Under the pieces are notes generated by a model that did no database searches, was not told the origin of the DNA, and worked only from the letters and a program-made list of their open reading frames with translations. From contig OY781105.1 in the NCBI GenBank assembly GCA_963676635.1, forward strand, positions 1,922,001 to 1,986,000: 64,000 nt of DNA, read 5' to 3'. The position numbers and the translations under genes are program-made. The number at the start of each line of letters is the position of its first letter. The stretch's first letter is position 1. Below, piece by piece: positions 37,425 through 46,866 of this stretch. Origin of the DNA: GCA-002708315 sp963676635. GTDB lineage: Bacteria > Bacteroidota > Bacteroidia > Bacteroidales > F082.

Positions 37425-38651
37425 ATGAATAAGAGTGAAAGCATACTATTTTCACCAGGAACGCACAGATTACTATACGTACTGCTACTAATAGCGACTC
37501 CTTTTTTGATGCTGCAGAACTATCTCCAGTCGGCAATTGGTGAACTGTCATTTGTTAAATATTCCCTGTCGGGAACAGAAATACCACTAACAGTTACTCT
37601 TGCAGCAACACTGGTTATCGTTTTGCTGATCACTCTCAGAAAGAAATTAACCTTTAACAGAATTATCGGATGGATAATTATCATCTTTCTGTTCTGGGTA
37701 GGTCAGAAATCTACCGACTACTATTTTAACCACGAGTATTACGAGCTTCAGTATAACTGGCATTATTTTGCTTACTCCATTTTCGCTTTCCTGAATTATC
37801 GTGCGTTAAAGGATAAAAATGCATCTGATTCAAAAATTATCAAATATACTTTTGTTATTGCCTTACTGACGTCCACCTTCGATGAAGCAATACAGATACC
37901 TCTTTCAAGCAGAATATTCGATATAGGAGATATTAGTAAAGATGTATGGGGTGTGATGATTGGTATTTTCTTTGTTTATTTTATTCTAAGGAATGGAGAT
38001 ATCTTAAAAGGCAACTGGAAAATAAGAGAAAGAAAATTAAAAGACTATTTTAAAAATCCGTTTTCATTACTAGTGTTTGAGTTTATCCTAGCTTATATAT
38101 TTATGGTAACGGCTTCAATACTCACTGATACTACATTCTCATTGTCAGCTACGTTTATTTCATTATTGATATTTACGATAGTTTTCCTGATTATTCATTT
38201 AAGTCAGTTTAAGATACCTCGGATTATTATAATATCATCCGGGATTGCAATTGTGGGAGTGTTAGTATTCAGCTCCATAGCCAATCGCAATTCAGGACTA
38301 AAATACATCAACAACCACACCTTATTATATAAGGGACTTCCTCTGTACTATTTTGATATAATGATTTTCCCGGATGGTATGGTGCGCCCTGTTGACAAAA
38401 AAGAGGTGTTTTATGTGAGAGATCAACAAACGATATTGGATCATACCGATGATATACTTATTATCGCCAGTGGCAGTGAAGGTCAGGGCGGTAAAGGATT
38501 TCCCCAAGATAAAACAACACAGTTTGTTTACAACACTAAAAAGAACAAAGGGCAACAGGTTATTATATTAAAAAATGAACAAGCTATTATGAAGTATAAT
38601 CAGCTTGTAAGTGAAAACAAAAAGCCAACTCTAATTTATCATAACAACTAA
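37425..38651 (+). CDS. VanZ-like membrane protein fused to an Mth938-like domain
   Basis: A 408-residue protein with two halves. Residues about 15-290 contain seven or more hydrophobic helices and a VanZ-like signature: STFDEAIQIPLSSRIFDIGD followed by SKDVWGVMIG, the conserved acidic/Gln and D-x-x-x-N/D-x-x-G pattern of that family. Residues about 300-405 are soluble and look like an Mth938/NDUFAF3-type fold, with DDILIIASGSEGQGG, a FPQDKTTQFVYNTKK stretch and NEQAIMKYNQLVSENKK near the end. VanZ of enterococci confers low-level teicoplanin resistance, but most relatives have no known role. The fusion is unusual and was judged from motifs only. It is followed one base later by a membrane-anchored TPR gene, so the two are probably translated together. 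Confidence 0.72.
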   Translation: MNKSESILFSPGTHRLLYVLLLIATPFLMLQNYLQSAIGELSFVKYSLSGTEIPLTVTLAATLVIVLLITLRKKLTFNRIIGWIIIIFLFWVGQKSTDYYFNHEYYELQYNWHYFAYSIFAFLNYRALKDKNASDSKIIKYTFVIALLTSTFDEAIQIPLSSRIFDIGDISKDVWGVMIGIFFVYFILRNGDILKGNWKIRERKLKDYFKNPFSLLVFEFILAYIFMVTASILTDTTFSLSATFISLLIFTIVFLIIHLSQFKIPRIIIISSGIAIVGVLVFSSIANRNSGLKYINNHTLLYKGLPLYYFDIMIFPDGMVRPVDKKEVFYVRDQQTILDHTDDILIIASGSEGQGGKGFPQDKTTQFVYNTKKNKGQQVIILKNEQAIMKYNQLVSENKKPTLIYHNN

Positions 38652-38652
38652 G

Positions 38653-39525
38653 ATGCGAAGTACTGAGAACAAAATAATTTCCATTGCCATATACTCTGTC
38701 TGGGGGATATTGATAATATTTGGTGTACTTACTCTAATTCAACCAGCATGGCTTAAAGAATTATCGGAACCAGGGAAAGACGTTGAAGCAAGATCTATTA
38801 GTGATAAGGGCGATAATTTCCTAAAAAACAAACAATATCCATCAGCTATAAGCAATTATATTCAGGCACTAAAAATTGTACCTGATTTAAAGAAAGCCAT
38901 TGCCAATCTTGGTATTGCATACCAGAAATCAGGACAATACAGCAAAGCTATTATTGTTTTTAACAGATTACTGGAAATGGATCCTGAATATCCGGATATT
39001 ATTTATTTCAATCTTGCAAATATTTATGAAAACACCGGCAAAACTGATGAAGCCATTAAATATTATTTGCTTGCCGCAGATGCTTCAGCAAATCCCGAAG
39101 ATGATTATCAGAGAGCAGGCAGGCTATATATGGAAAACAATAATCTGGATAAAGCAATAGCGTGTTTCATAAAAGCCGTCGATAACAAAAGGACCATCGA
39201 GAATGCATATAAATCAATGCTTATTGTGCAAGAACAATCAATTTCCGACACAACGCAAGAATACAGGCAAATAAGTACAGAAATAGAAAGTGAATCATAT
39301 AAGAATAATCTTTCCGGATATGATGCATCTATATACAATTACCTACTGGCTCACGATATAAATCTCGCCAAAACATATAACAATATTGGTTATTGCCTGG
39401 CTTTACAAAAGAACTACGAAGAGTCAATACAATATCTTAAATCTGCAATACAAATCGACCCATCATTTAAAGATGCTAAAAACAACCTGAGAGCTGTGGA
39501 AGGGTTTATTGAGAAGGAGAAATAA
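38653..39525 (+). CDS. Membrane-anchored TPR protein
   Basis: A 290-residue protein with one N-terminal transmembrane helix (about 9-28, IISIAIYSVWGILIIFGVL) and then TPR units at about 48-80, 81-115, 116-150, 153-185 and 240-285. Consensus positions are clear in GDNFLKNKQYPSAISNYIQA, LGIAYQKSGQYSKAIIVFNR, LANIYENTGKTDEAIKYYLL and IGYCLALQKNYEESIQYLKS. It begins one base after the stop of the VanZ-like gene, which points to translational coupling and a shared task. It is likely a scaffold in or at the inner membrane; the partner is unknown. Confidence 0.82.
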   Translation: MRSTENKIISIAIYSVWGILIIFGVLTLIQPAWLKELSEPGKDVEARSISDKGDNFLKNKQYPSAISNYIQALKIVPDLKKAIANLGIAYQKSGQYSKAIIVFNRLLEMDPEYPDIIYFNLANIYENTGKTDEAIKYYLLAADASANPEDDYQRAGRLYMENNNLDKAIACFIKAVDNKRTIENAYKSMLIVQEQSISDTTQEYRQISTEIESESYKNNLSGYDASIYNYLLAHDINLAKTYNNIGYCLALQKNYEESIQYLKSAIQIDPSFKDAKNNLRAVEGFIEKEK

Positions 39526-39542
39526 CGAAAACCATTGATTGA

Positions 39543-39674
39543 TCAGAACAAATCACTGAAGCTTAATAACCCAACTAATAAAATTCCTATACATAAAATC
39601 AGTTTGACCACACCGATTTTCAATTCGTCAACATCTGATTCATGCTTTGCACTGCGTGGAGGTTTAATACTTAG
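39543..39674 (-). pseudogene. Possible remnant reading frame in a 300-base gap
   Basis: The gap 39526-39825 has no intact gene. On the minus strand an open stretch without an ATG encodes a charged segment followed by a hydrophobic helix (VKLILCIGILLVGLLSF) and ends at 39543. It could be the end of a decayed membrane-protein gene or a very small peptide starting at an internal GTG. The evidence is only the hydrophobic pattern. Confidence 0.2.
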
Positions 39675-39825
39675 TTATTAGCAACCGGGCTTTATTTTCT
39701 GTATGGTTGGACAGACATACTTTTTGTCAAGTTATAGAATAGGCGGTAGGCTTTTAGTGCGACCTGGCAGTGTGCTTGTAATCGAAGCCAAGGTTATTGT
39801 GACAATAAAAAAATATCTCACCCTG

Positions 39826-41409
39826 CTACTGAACAATAATTCTACCTTTTTCAACAATCCCTGATTTGTGAAGAACGCGAATCAGGTATAATCCATTAAC
39901 CCAACTACTTACATCTATCTCTATTCTGTTTTGACCAACATTTAATTTGTATATCTTAATTCTTACTCCATATAAATCATATATCTCTACAATTGTGCCA
40001 ACTGTACCAGTTACATTACTTTCAATTGTGAATTTATCTTTAGTAGGGTTTGGGAATATTTTTAAAAAATAGTTGCGGTTCGATGTTACAATACGCTGAT
40101 CTTCTGTGCCAACAATCAATCCACATCCTTCAATCGGTATTGTATCGCTTGTAACCTGATATGGACACAAACTATCGTAATTATACCATTGGTTATAAAC
40201 AGTATCGCTTTGCAATTGTTGGTTTAGTTTAAAAAGGTAAACATCTGACTTGCTGTTTTCATCAACATCCTCAACAAAATACAGTATTTTTTTATCGTGA
40301 GTAACTTCTGTTAAAGCAGGCCAGTTTGATTCAATAAAAACAGTTTGCTCAAGTATATTACCCAGAGTATCGATTATAACAGCGTTTTTATTCATATCTG
40401 GGCCACCGGGACCACTCCATGGCCCCCAAACTGCTGCTGCTGCAATTGTTGTATCCGACAAAAACTTTAAACTGCTTATTGTTCCAAGGGTATTTGGAGT
40501 GGCTATATCATAAACATCAACCACATTGCCCTGCATGTCCATTTTTAGTATGGCCGGTGCCGATTTACCATAGTTTATTGTATCCCAGAAATCATGCATA
40601 ATTCCTGAATAATAGTAATTACTATCAGGGCTTAGCACAGTTTGGCGTCCTTCACCAGGAACATCATAAGGATGAAACCCTGCAATAGTGTACCATTCCA
40701 AATCTCCATTGTAATCAGTTTTTATATAGTACGGGCTCAAATAGGATAATGAATCCTCAGGGTTTGAGTAATAACAATCTCCTGAAATCAAAAATCCCGA
40801 ATCGGGGGTTGATATAACAAAATATGCCAGTTCATTTCCCATAGCAACCGTATCTGGAAGATTATAACATTGTTTCCACAAAAAGTTACCATTGGAAGAA
40901 AAACGTGCCAAACAAACTCTGTCCTTAACCCCATATTCACCTGTCATAATCATTACAAATGCTACTCCATTATCCGGTGTTATACAGCAGTCCATTCCAT
41001 AATCATGATAACCATCAGTAGGAAATATGTAGCACCATTCTTTTTCACCGCAACTATTAAGTTTTAAGATTAACGGATCACCGTATGCACCAACAACACC
41101 ATAACTACCACTAAAATAAATACTTCCCTCACTAGTTATAGCACTACCTCCGGGAAGAATAACATTATATGCATCCCCTAACATTTTTTGCCAAAGTACC
41201 ACTCCATTGATATCGGTTTTTATCATATAAATGTTCCTTGGATAGTTTGGTTCAACTCTTCCGGTAATCAAATAACCTTTATCATATGATACAACAAGAT
41301 TTCCACGGGTTGGGTTTTCATCTTCGAGATATGAGCGTACCCATCTGCTTTGTGAAAATATAGGAATTGCAAATAAAACTATAACAAGTATTGATATTAT
41401 TTTTTTCAT
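39826..41409 (-). CDS. T9SS-secreted propeller-like protein
   Basis: The frame is open from 41448, but the ATG at 41409 (MKKIISILVIVLFAIPIFSQ) starts the signal peptide, giving 527 residues. The middle shows repeated blocks of about 45-55 residues with patterns such as SYDKGYLITGRVE, CCITPDNGVAFV, ISTPDSGFLISGD and LSPDSNYYYSG, as in beta-propeller proteins that report on experience-type repeats in this phylum. The T9SS sorting domain covers about 455-527 (FLKIFPNPTKDKFTIE to KGRIIVQ). The start lies 5 bases after the stop of the papain-like peptidase gene, so the two form an operon. No enzymatic signature was seen. Likely a secreted or surface-bound partner of the peptidase. Confidence 0.8.
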   Translation of the reverse strand: MKKIISILVIVLFAIPIFSQSRWVRSYLEDENPTRGNLVVSYDKGYLITGRVEPNYPRNIYMIKTDINGVVLWQKMLGDAYNVILPGGSAITSEGSIYFSGSYGVVGAYGDPLILKLNSCGEKEWCYIFPTDGYHDYGMDCCITPDNGVAFVMIMTGEYGVKDRVCLARFSSNGNFLWKQCYNLPDTVAMGNELAYFVISTPDSGFLISGDCYYSNPEDSLSYLSPYYIKTDYNGDLEWYTIAGFHPYDVPGEGRQTVLSPDSNYYYSGIMHDFWDTINYGKSAPAILKMDMQGNVVDVYDIATPNTLGTISSLKFLSDTTIAAAAVWGPWSGPGGPDMNKNAVIIDTLGNILEQTVFIESNWPALTEVTHDKKILYFVEDVDENSKSDVYLFKLNQQLQSDTVYNQWYNYDSLCPYQVTSDTIPIEGCGLIVGTEDQRIVTSNRNYFLKIFPNPTKDKFTIESNVTGTVGTIVEIYDLYGVRIKIYKLNVGQNRIEIDVSSWVNGLYLIRVLHKSGIVEKGRIIVQ

Positions 41410-41414
41410 GATTG

Positions 41415-44400
41415 TTAGTTTGTAATAACGAGTTTTTTTGTTGTGCAATTCTCACCATCAACAATAAGTTGTACCAAATAAGTACCAGAAGTATAATTTG
41501 AAACCGGTATTATTAGCTGGTTACGCTTTCTGTCAAGTGAAACATTATCAATAATTTTATTCTCAAGGGTAGAAATCCTGATCTTTGCTTCCTTAAAGTC
41601 GTAAGTAATTTTTGTTTCCGCAGTAAAATAATCATTGGCAGGATTTGGAAATATCTTTAAAAACGAATCCATTTCATTACCGTCAGTATTATAACTAAAT
41701 ATGGGTACGATTTTAAGGTTTTGCGGAGTGTAAACAAGTTCATCGTATTCGATAAGCTTCATGGAAATAAGCATATTTTGTGCATATATTCCCGGAGCAG
41801 TCTTGTAATTCGCTGCAATATTAAATAGTTCGGTTATAAATGAACTGTCCTGCGGTACTGGATTTGTTGATAATTCCCACTGTATTTCAGCCAGATCGAC
41901 AAACAAATCATGTTCAATTTGTTCATTATCATTTAAATTGAAAACGGTCTCCAAATTATTAAGTTCAGTAAATGCAGCGAGTGAATCATTATTGGCAAGA
42001 TAAAGGCCAACAAGCCGGTAATGTGGCTTTATGTATTGACTGTTTTGAAGTATAGAAATAATACTGTCGCGTGAATCTGAGATATTTGATGTATCAGAAA
42101 TATAATGTGCCATTAGTTGTTTCATGGCTTTGTCACGGGCAGTACTATGAACCGAAAGCTTATTTATAAGAATATCCTTACCCCCTTCAATACTGGTGCC
42201 CTTCATTATTTCGTCCATCATATAGCCGGGCATTTGAACATTCCGGTTGGAGATAGAACCTATTAAATAAGGCGACTTTGCCGATTGTGGATTAGCAACA
42301 AGTACATCACGGAGCATGGCATTGGAAAGTACATTTTCCTTATCAATTGCCGAACTCATAACAGTATCGGATAAATACGGTGATTCATTTAATAATTGTT
42401 GCCTGAGTGCCATTGACTGGGGTGGTGTGGAAGTAACAACATCGAGATTAAGCCCGGTTGTATTACCGCCATCAACCAGCATATCCAGGGTATCGCTATA
42501 AATTACTACATTTTCTGATTCAACAGTAAGCGATTGTTTTGCAACAACTACATCAGTTCCGTTACTTCCATAATTTGAAGCACATGCGGTTTCTTTTGAT
42601 TCGTATTGGACGTACATATCAGGATTTAATTTGATATGATCTGTTGGTTGTATAGGATCGGTTGGTTTAGGTTTGACTTTAAAATCACCAACAATACCAT
42701 GATACGTATAATCAATCGAATAACATGATTGATCATTTGAATAATTTGAGATTGTAAGGTCGGTTTCTGTTGAGAAAACATTACCGGCGGCAAAAGTTTG
42801 AGAATAATCCTCTCCAGGTGGTGGGAGAGGAGCTATTTCGCCTTGTTGTTTCGCTATTCCTTCTTTTTCACCAACAGGGTAATCAGTATGCCAGACATAA
42901 ATATCTGTTAATACACTTGAGAAATCGTTACACTTAATACAAAGGCCTACATCAGATTCATCACCACGGTTTGTACCTAATGCTTCAATACCAACCAATA
43001 AGTTGTTAAAAGTATTATTATACAATTCATTATATAACTCACCAGAATTTTTAATAGTTATTCCATAACATTCTCTGTTTGATAAATCTTCATAATATAC
43101 ATTACTAAAGAAACTATTTTGTTCAACCGTAAATCCGGTTGTTTTTTCATCAAGATACAATCCAACCATTTTGTATCCTGAAAAGTCTTCATCGAATATT
43201 GAGTACTTGTTTCTTACGATAAATTCATTATTTATTATTTTGGGGTATTCAACCGTCTGGAGGTAAATACCTCTTTTATTATCTTCAAACACTGACGAAT
43301 TAATAAAGATATAATTTTGTGGAACTGGGATTCCATCTGTTCTAGCGTAAATTCCGTAGTTAAATCCTTTGAAAGTTGAGTTCAAAGTTTCTTCAGAAGG
43401 GTAAGGGAAATCGTAATCAGTAACTGTAAAACCGCTGTTAATACTTTCGATGCCTGATACTTTAAAAAAGGGGTTATTAAAATCAGGACGTTTGTTTTCA
43501 AAATTACAACCAAAAACACTAATGCCATCAACTCCATTAAAAAATATTTGATTATCAGGGGTTATATTAGTATTTAAAAAGCTGCTTTTGTAAAACACAC
43601 TCCAATTTAACTGTGGGTTGTTAATAGTTGGGTAAAAGTTTTTATAGGGATAAAATACTACACCTTTTTGGCAATCTGTAATTTTTCCATCATTAAAATA
43701 AACAATTCCTCCAGAAGTTGTAAGGTCAGGTTCGTTATTCACATACTTGATTGTTTCTATTGCAGCCTCGGCATTGCTTATTTCTCCACCGTTTATAACT
43801 TTGATTAAGCCCTGATAGAGTTGGGCCTGGCTTGGGTTTTCAAGGTCATAATATTGTGTTTTTGTCTTATCTCCCCATACATCAATTCCAGGCCATGTGC
43901 TACAAACTGATGTAATACTTCCTCCATCAATAATGACTATTCCACCATTAATCTTTGATTCAATTAAATCTATCCCTTCTTCAATAAATATGTTAGCATC
44001 CGGCCCAAAAGCATAATCTCCTGTTATTATAAGTGTTGCACCAGCCTGAACTAAAACATTATCAAAAATCAGTTGGTTATTTGAACCGTTCCAATAAGTA
44101 ATCCCGGGGTAAATATATAATGTAGAGGCAGATTGTTCACAGTCAGCAAAAACAAGGGTAAAACTAAAATCATCCATATCAGGTTCATCCATTTGGATTG
44201 TTACCAATGTTATTACCTCCTCAGTTAGAGGACCATTAAGAGTAAAAGTAATTTTAAAAGTTGTACTTCCTGTTTCCATTTGGAGCTTATGATCAAGAAT
44301 ATCCTGTTCAAGATAAAAATCATATGTATTGTTAAGCTGAATATTTTCGTTTAGTACTGTTGGTTCAACAAGGTTTAGCTGAGCATTACCAGGGTTTGAT

Positions 44401-46148
44401 ATGGTAAAAGTAAGTGTAACCTGCTCATTAGGCAATAAGTCACTATTATAGAAAGTATAATAGCTGTTATCAGGTAGGAACGTGCCATTTTCTTCGACTC
44501 TCATTATTGGTCTCACTGGTATGCTGTAGTAGTTGTCATCAAACGGTCCCAGACGAGATTCGCTATCATCACTATCCGGTTCGTCAGGGCATGAGGGACA
44601 ATTATTGGATTTTTGTTCCCTTATACCCCAGTTGTAATACCCATCATTATCTAAATCATAGCAAGATGGCTCATCTTGAGTTGTAAGCAACAGATCTTTT
44701 ATCGGTGTATCTATGTAATAATTTGGAGTTGGTATAGCTAAACTTGTTGGATTTAATACATCATAGCCATCAATATGATAAAAGTAACCATTATCGCCCC
44801 AGTTTTCACCCCAGCTATTTTTGAAAATCCAATAAGTATAACCAATATATGGACTACTATCATCTACTGTTACGGTTTCACCACTATTAGTTTTATGATA
44901 AATATCACCAGTTTCAATTCTTCCGTATCCTGTCATTACCATTACATGTCCTCCAGGTGAATTAAAAAATGGAGCTAAAGTTGAATTCATAGGGCCGTAC
45001 TCAATCAACTTTTTCTTAATTTCAGAAATTTTTGATGCTGAGTTATAGTTTTCCCAATCATAATAATCAAAACTAATGTCATAAGGAGTTGGTGTACTTG
45101 GATTACAACTGAATTGACCATTTGCTGGTGGGTAACATACAGGCTCCTTATAAGTTCCTGTACCGTCTGACCCAACACGAATGAACTTCATAACATCTAT
45201 GGGGAAGCCACCGTCACAATCTCCATTACCAAAAGTATTGCAATCTAAAACATGTTGAGTTGATAAGTCATAATCGCGATGAACTCTATCGTTAAAATAT
45301 AAATTTGCTACAGCTTCTAATGATCCTAATGGAGCATAAATATAGCATAGTTGCCGACAATCTTCTCTTTCATATTGGCTTTTTATTTTTGTCATCCAGC
45401 CTTGCTTCCCATTGTCGCTGTTTTTATAATAAAAATTGCCTTTTGTTGGGTCATTTGCTCCATGTCTATTTCGCCAATCCCATTCCTGAATTAAGTCAGA
45501 GTTATCTATCTGTCTTATCACATTGGGCACCGGGTCATATAATCCTCCTACATAATAGTCCAATCCAAGCATTTTATAATTTTCACCAAACAGGCTTTTT
45601 TTCTCCATATAGCTTAATTGGGAGATTTCATTAGTGTCAGCGAACCATAACATGTTATGATTGTTTATCATAGCATTGATATTGGCTACTTTTTGTAATT
45701 CTATATTTAACTTAGCCTGGTCTTGTAGAGCTTGTGAATTAGGAGCATAAGTACTACTTAGATTAATGTAATCAAGATAAATTGCGGCATCAGAAATCTC
45801 GATAACTAATGAATATGGAACAAATCCATTCGAATAACATGTTTCGTCGCATTCGTTGGAAATAGTGATGTTACTATCTGGATTTATAAGTTTGTAAGCT
45901 TCATAGACCATTAATTCATTGAATTGATTATCAACTAGTATAATACGAACCATACTAGTGTCTGAATGCAGAATAATATTGCCACTTACACTAACTCCAT
46001 AAGTAGTTCCTGATGAGCCAAATGGATACAATTCTGTATTTGTCGTAAGCGTACTATCAATTTGTATTGTCTGAGCTTTTGAAGAATAAGAAAAGTAAAG
46101 TAATGGAATTAATGCAATAAGTGCTAATTTTTTAAATAAATGTTTCAT
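41415..46148 (-). CDS. T9SS-secreted papain-like (C1A) cysteine peptidase with beta-helix region
   Basis: A 1,577-residue secreted protein. Signal peptide about 1-25. The peptidase domain covers about 220-480: Gln258 (IKSQ) as the oxyanion residue, Cys268 as the probable nucleophile in CRQLCYIYAPLGSLEA, His401 in GGHVMVMTGYG and Asn444 in WIFKNSWGENWGDNGYF. CDGG and DLSTQHVLDC also match the family. The loop before the nucleophile is about four residues longer than in papain and has an extra Cys264. An acidic DLDNDGYY-type segment near 500 may bind calcium. Residues about 700-1060 look like a beta-helix. A helical region of turnover-like repeats follows, and the T9SS sorting domain starts about 1500 (FLKIFPNPANDYF). 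It is the first gene of a two-gene unit. Likely an extracellular protease or processing enzyme. Confidence 0.88.
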   Translation of the reverse strand: MKHLFKKLALIALIPLLYFSYSSKAQTIQIDSTLTTNTELYPFGSSGTTYGVSVSGNIILHSDTSMVRIILVDNQFNELMVYEAYKLINPDSNITISNECDETCYSNGFVPYSLVIEISDAAIYLDYINLSSTYAPNSQALQDQAKLNIELQKVANINAMINNHNMLWFADTNEISQLSYMEKKSLFGENYKMLGLDYYVGGLYDPVPNVIRQIDNSDLIQEWDWRNRHGANDPTKGNFYYKNSDNGKQGWMTKIKSQYEREDCRQLCYIYAPLGSLEAVANLYFNDRVHRDYDLSTQHVLDCNTFGNGDCDGGFPIDVMKFIRVGSDGTGTYKEPVCYPPANGQFSCNPSTPTPYDISFDYYDWENYNSASKISEIKKKLIEYGPMNSTLAPFFNSPGGHVMVMTGYGRIETGDIYHKTNSGETVTVDDSSPYIGYTYWIFKNSWGENWGDNGYFYHIDGYDVLNPTSLAIPTPNYYIDTPIKDLLLTTQDEPSCYDLDNDGYYNWGIREQKSNNCPSCPDEPDSDDSESRLGPFDDNYYSIPVRPIMRVEENGTFLPDNSYYTFYNSDLLPNEQVTLTFTISNPGNAQLNLVEPTVLNENIQLNNTYDFYLEQDILDHKLQMETGSTTFKITFTLNGPLTEEVITLVTIQMDEPDMDDFSFTLVFADCEQSASTLYIYPGITYWNGSNNQLIFDNVLVQAGATLIITGDYAFGPDANIFIEEGIDLIESKINGGIVIIDGGSITSVCSTWPGIDVWGDKTKTQYYDLENPSQAQLYQGLIKVINGGEISNAEAAIETIKYVNNEPDLTTSGGIVYFNDGKITDCQKGVVFYPYKNFYPTINNPQLNWSVFYKSSFLNTNITPDNQIFFNGVDGISVFGCNFENKRPDFNNPFFKVSGIESINSGFTVTDYDFPYPSEETLNSTFKGFNYGIYARTDGIPVPQNYIFINSSVFEDNKRGIYLQTVEYPKIINNEFIVRNKYSIFDEDFSGYKMVGLYLDEKTTGFTVEQNSFFSNVYYEDLSNRECYGITIKNSGELYNELYNNTFNNLLVGIEALGTNRGDESDVGLCIKCNDFSSVLTDIYVWHTDYPVGEKEGIAKQQGEIAPLPPPGEDYSQTFAAGNVFSTETDLTISNYSNDQSCYSIDYTYHGIVGDFKVKPKPTDPIQPTDHIKLNPDMYVQYESKETACASNYGSNGTDVVVAKQSLTVESENVVIYSDTLDMLVDGGNTTGLNLDVVTSTPPQSMALRQQLLNESPYLSDTVMSSAIDKENVLSNAMLRDVLVANPQSAKSPYLIGSISNRNVQMPGYMMDEIMKGTSIEGGKDILINKLSVHSTARDKAMKQLMAHYISDTSNISDSRDSIISILQNSQYIKPHYRLVGLYLANNDSLAAFTELNNLETVFNLNDNEQIEHDLFVDLAEIQWELSTNPVPQDSSFITELFNIAANYKTAPGIYAQNMLISMKLIEYDELVYTPQNLKIVPIFSYNTDGNEMDSFLKIFPNPANDYFTAETKITYDFKEAKIRISTLENKIIDNVSLDRKRNQLIIPVSNYTSGTYLVQLIVDGENCTTKKLVITN

Positions 46149-46455
46149 AATACTTGTTTTTACAAGTTAAAACTATGAGGCTTTAAATTTATGAAATTAA
46201 ATTGAAAAATTGTTGAGAGTCATATCTTTTTTCTGACACGAAATACATTTTAAATACTAGAAAGTCTAAATGAATTTTTGTGTTGGCAATAATTTATACA
46301 TTTTTTGATTTTTATTTTATGGTCTTCTTTAGTTTATTATTCAAGAAATAACCAAAAGTGCTTAAATGTGCGGTGGGATTTCGCATTGCTACCAACGTTC
46401 GTGTAAAAATAGTGTTTTTATTCTCCCTAATTTGTGTTGTATTGTATACTTTTTA
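46149..46455. other. Upstream region of the papain-like peptidase gene
   Basis: About 300 AT-rich bases. No AGTAGGGG element and no clear TAnnTTTG box on the minus strand were seen, and no gene or RNA structure was recognised. A short inverted repeat, ACTTGT near 46154 with ACAAGT near 46164, lies just before the ATG. Confidence 0.4.
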
Positions 46456-46710
46456 TTAGTTTTCATCTAAAGGATTGATTATTTGCTCAAAGTTTATTTT
46501 GCTTACATGCGATTGTCTTTTATTCGGCGGTGAATAATTATTAAGCATCTTGCATTCCGCATTAACATTACATAGCGGGTATTTCTTCTCCACACAAAAA
46601 CATGTTACATGATCTCCCAATTCTTGAGTGCTGTTAAGCTCAATAAAAGCATCTGCTTTTGGATAATTTTCAGGCTGATTAATACTTCTAATGTTATGAT
46701 TATTGTTCAT
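46456..46710 (-). CDS. Small hypothetical protein
   Basis: Unrecognised. The frame is open from 46866, but the stretch before 46710 overlaps a decamer repeat array and looks non-coding, so the ATG at 46710 (MNNNHNIRSIN) is preferred, giving 84 residues. The product is hydrophilic with four cysteines clustered in the middle (CFCVEKKYPLCNVNAEC), a possible small metal site. No signal peptide or membrane segment. It could equally be a chance frame. Confidence 0.3.
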   Translation of the reverse strand: MNNNHNIRSINQPENYPKADAFIELNSTQELGDHVTCFCVEKKYPLCNVNAECKMLNNYSPPNKRQSHVSKINFEQIINPLDEN

Positions 46711-46780
46711 TTTGGATAATGTTAATAATGGCACAAAGATACGCAAATAAATACTGCAAAATACACATCTTCTAGGCGTT

Positions 46781-46830
46781 GTCCTGTATTGTCCGCACTT
46801 GTCCGGTATTGTCTTCATTTGTCCGGTATT
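46781..46830 (+). repeat. Decamer array GTCCnnnnTT, forward orientation
   Basis: Five consecutive 10-base units start at 46781, 46791, 46801, 46811 and 46821: GTCCTGTATT, GTCCGCACTT, GTCCGGTATT, GTCTTCATTT and GTCCGGTATT. The 10-base period puts the GTCC words on the same face of the helix. An inverted copy lies at 47471-47500. Confidence 0.85.
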
Positions 46831-46866
46831 TTTTTTATAAAGATTTTTATTTGGTGATTTCAACAA

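Noticed and set aside
39526..39825. tRNA or small RNA in the gap
   Set aside because: No cloverleaf or strong terminator; the inverted repeat TTATTG-CAATAA near 39800 is followed by A residues, not T, on the plus strand.
46711..46866. Longer start for the small hypothetical protein at 46866
   Set aside because: This stretch consists largely of the decamer array 46781-46830 and is unlikely to be coding.
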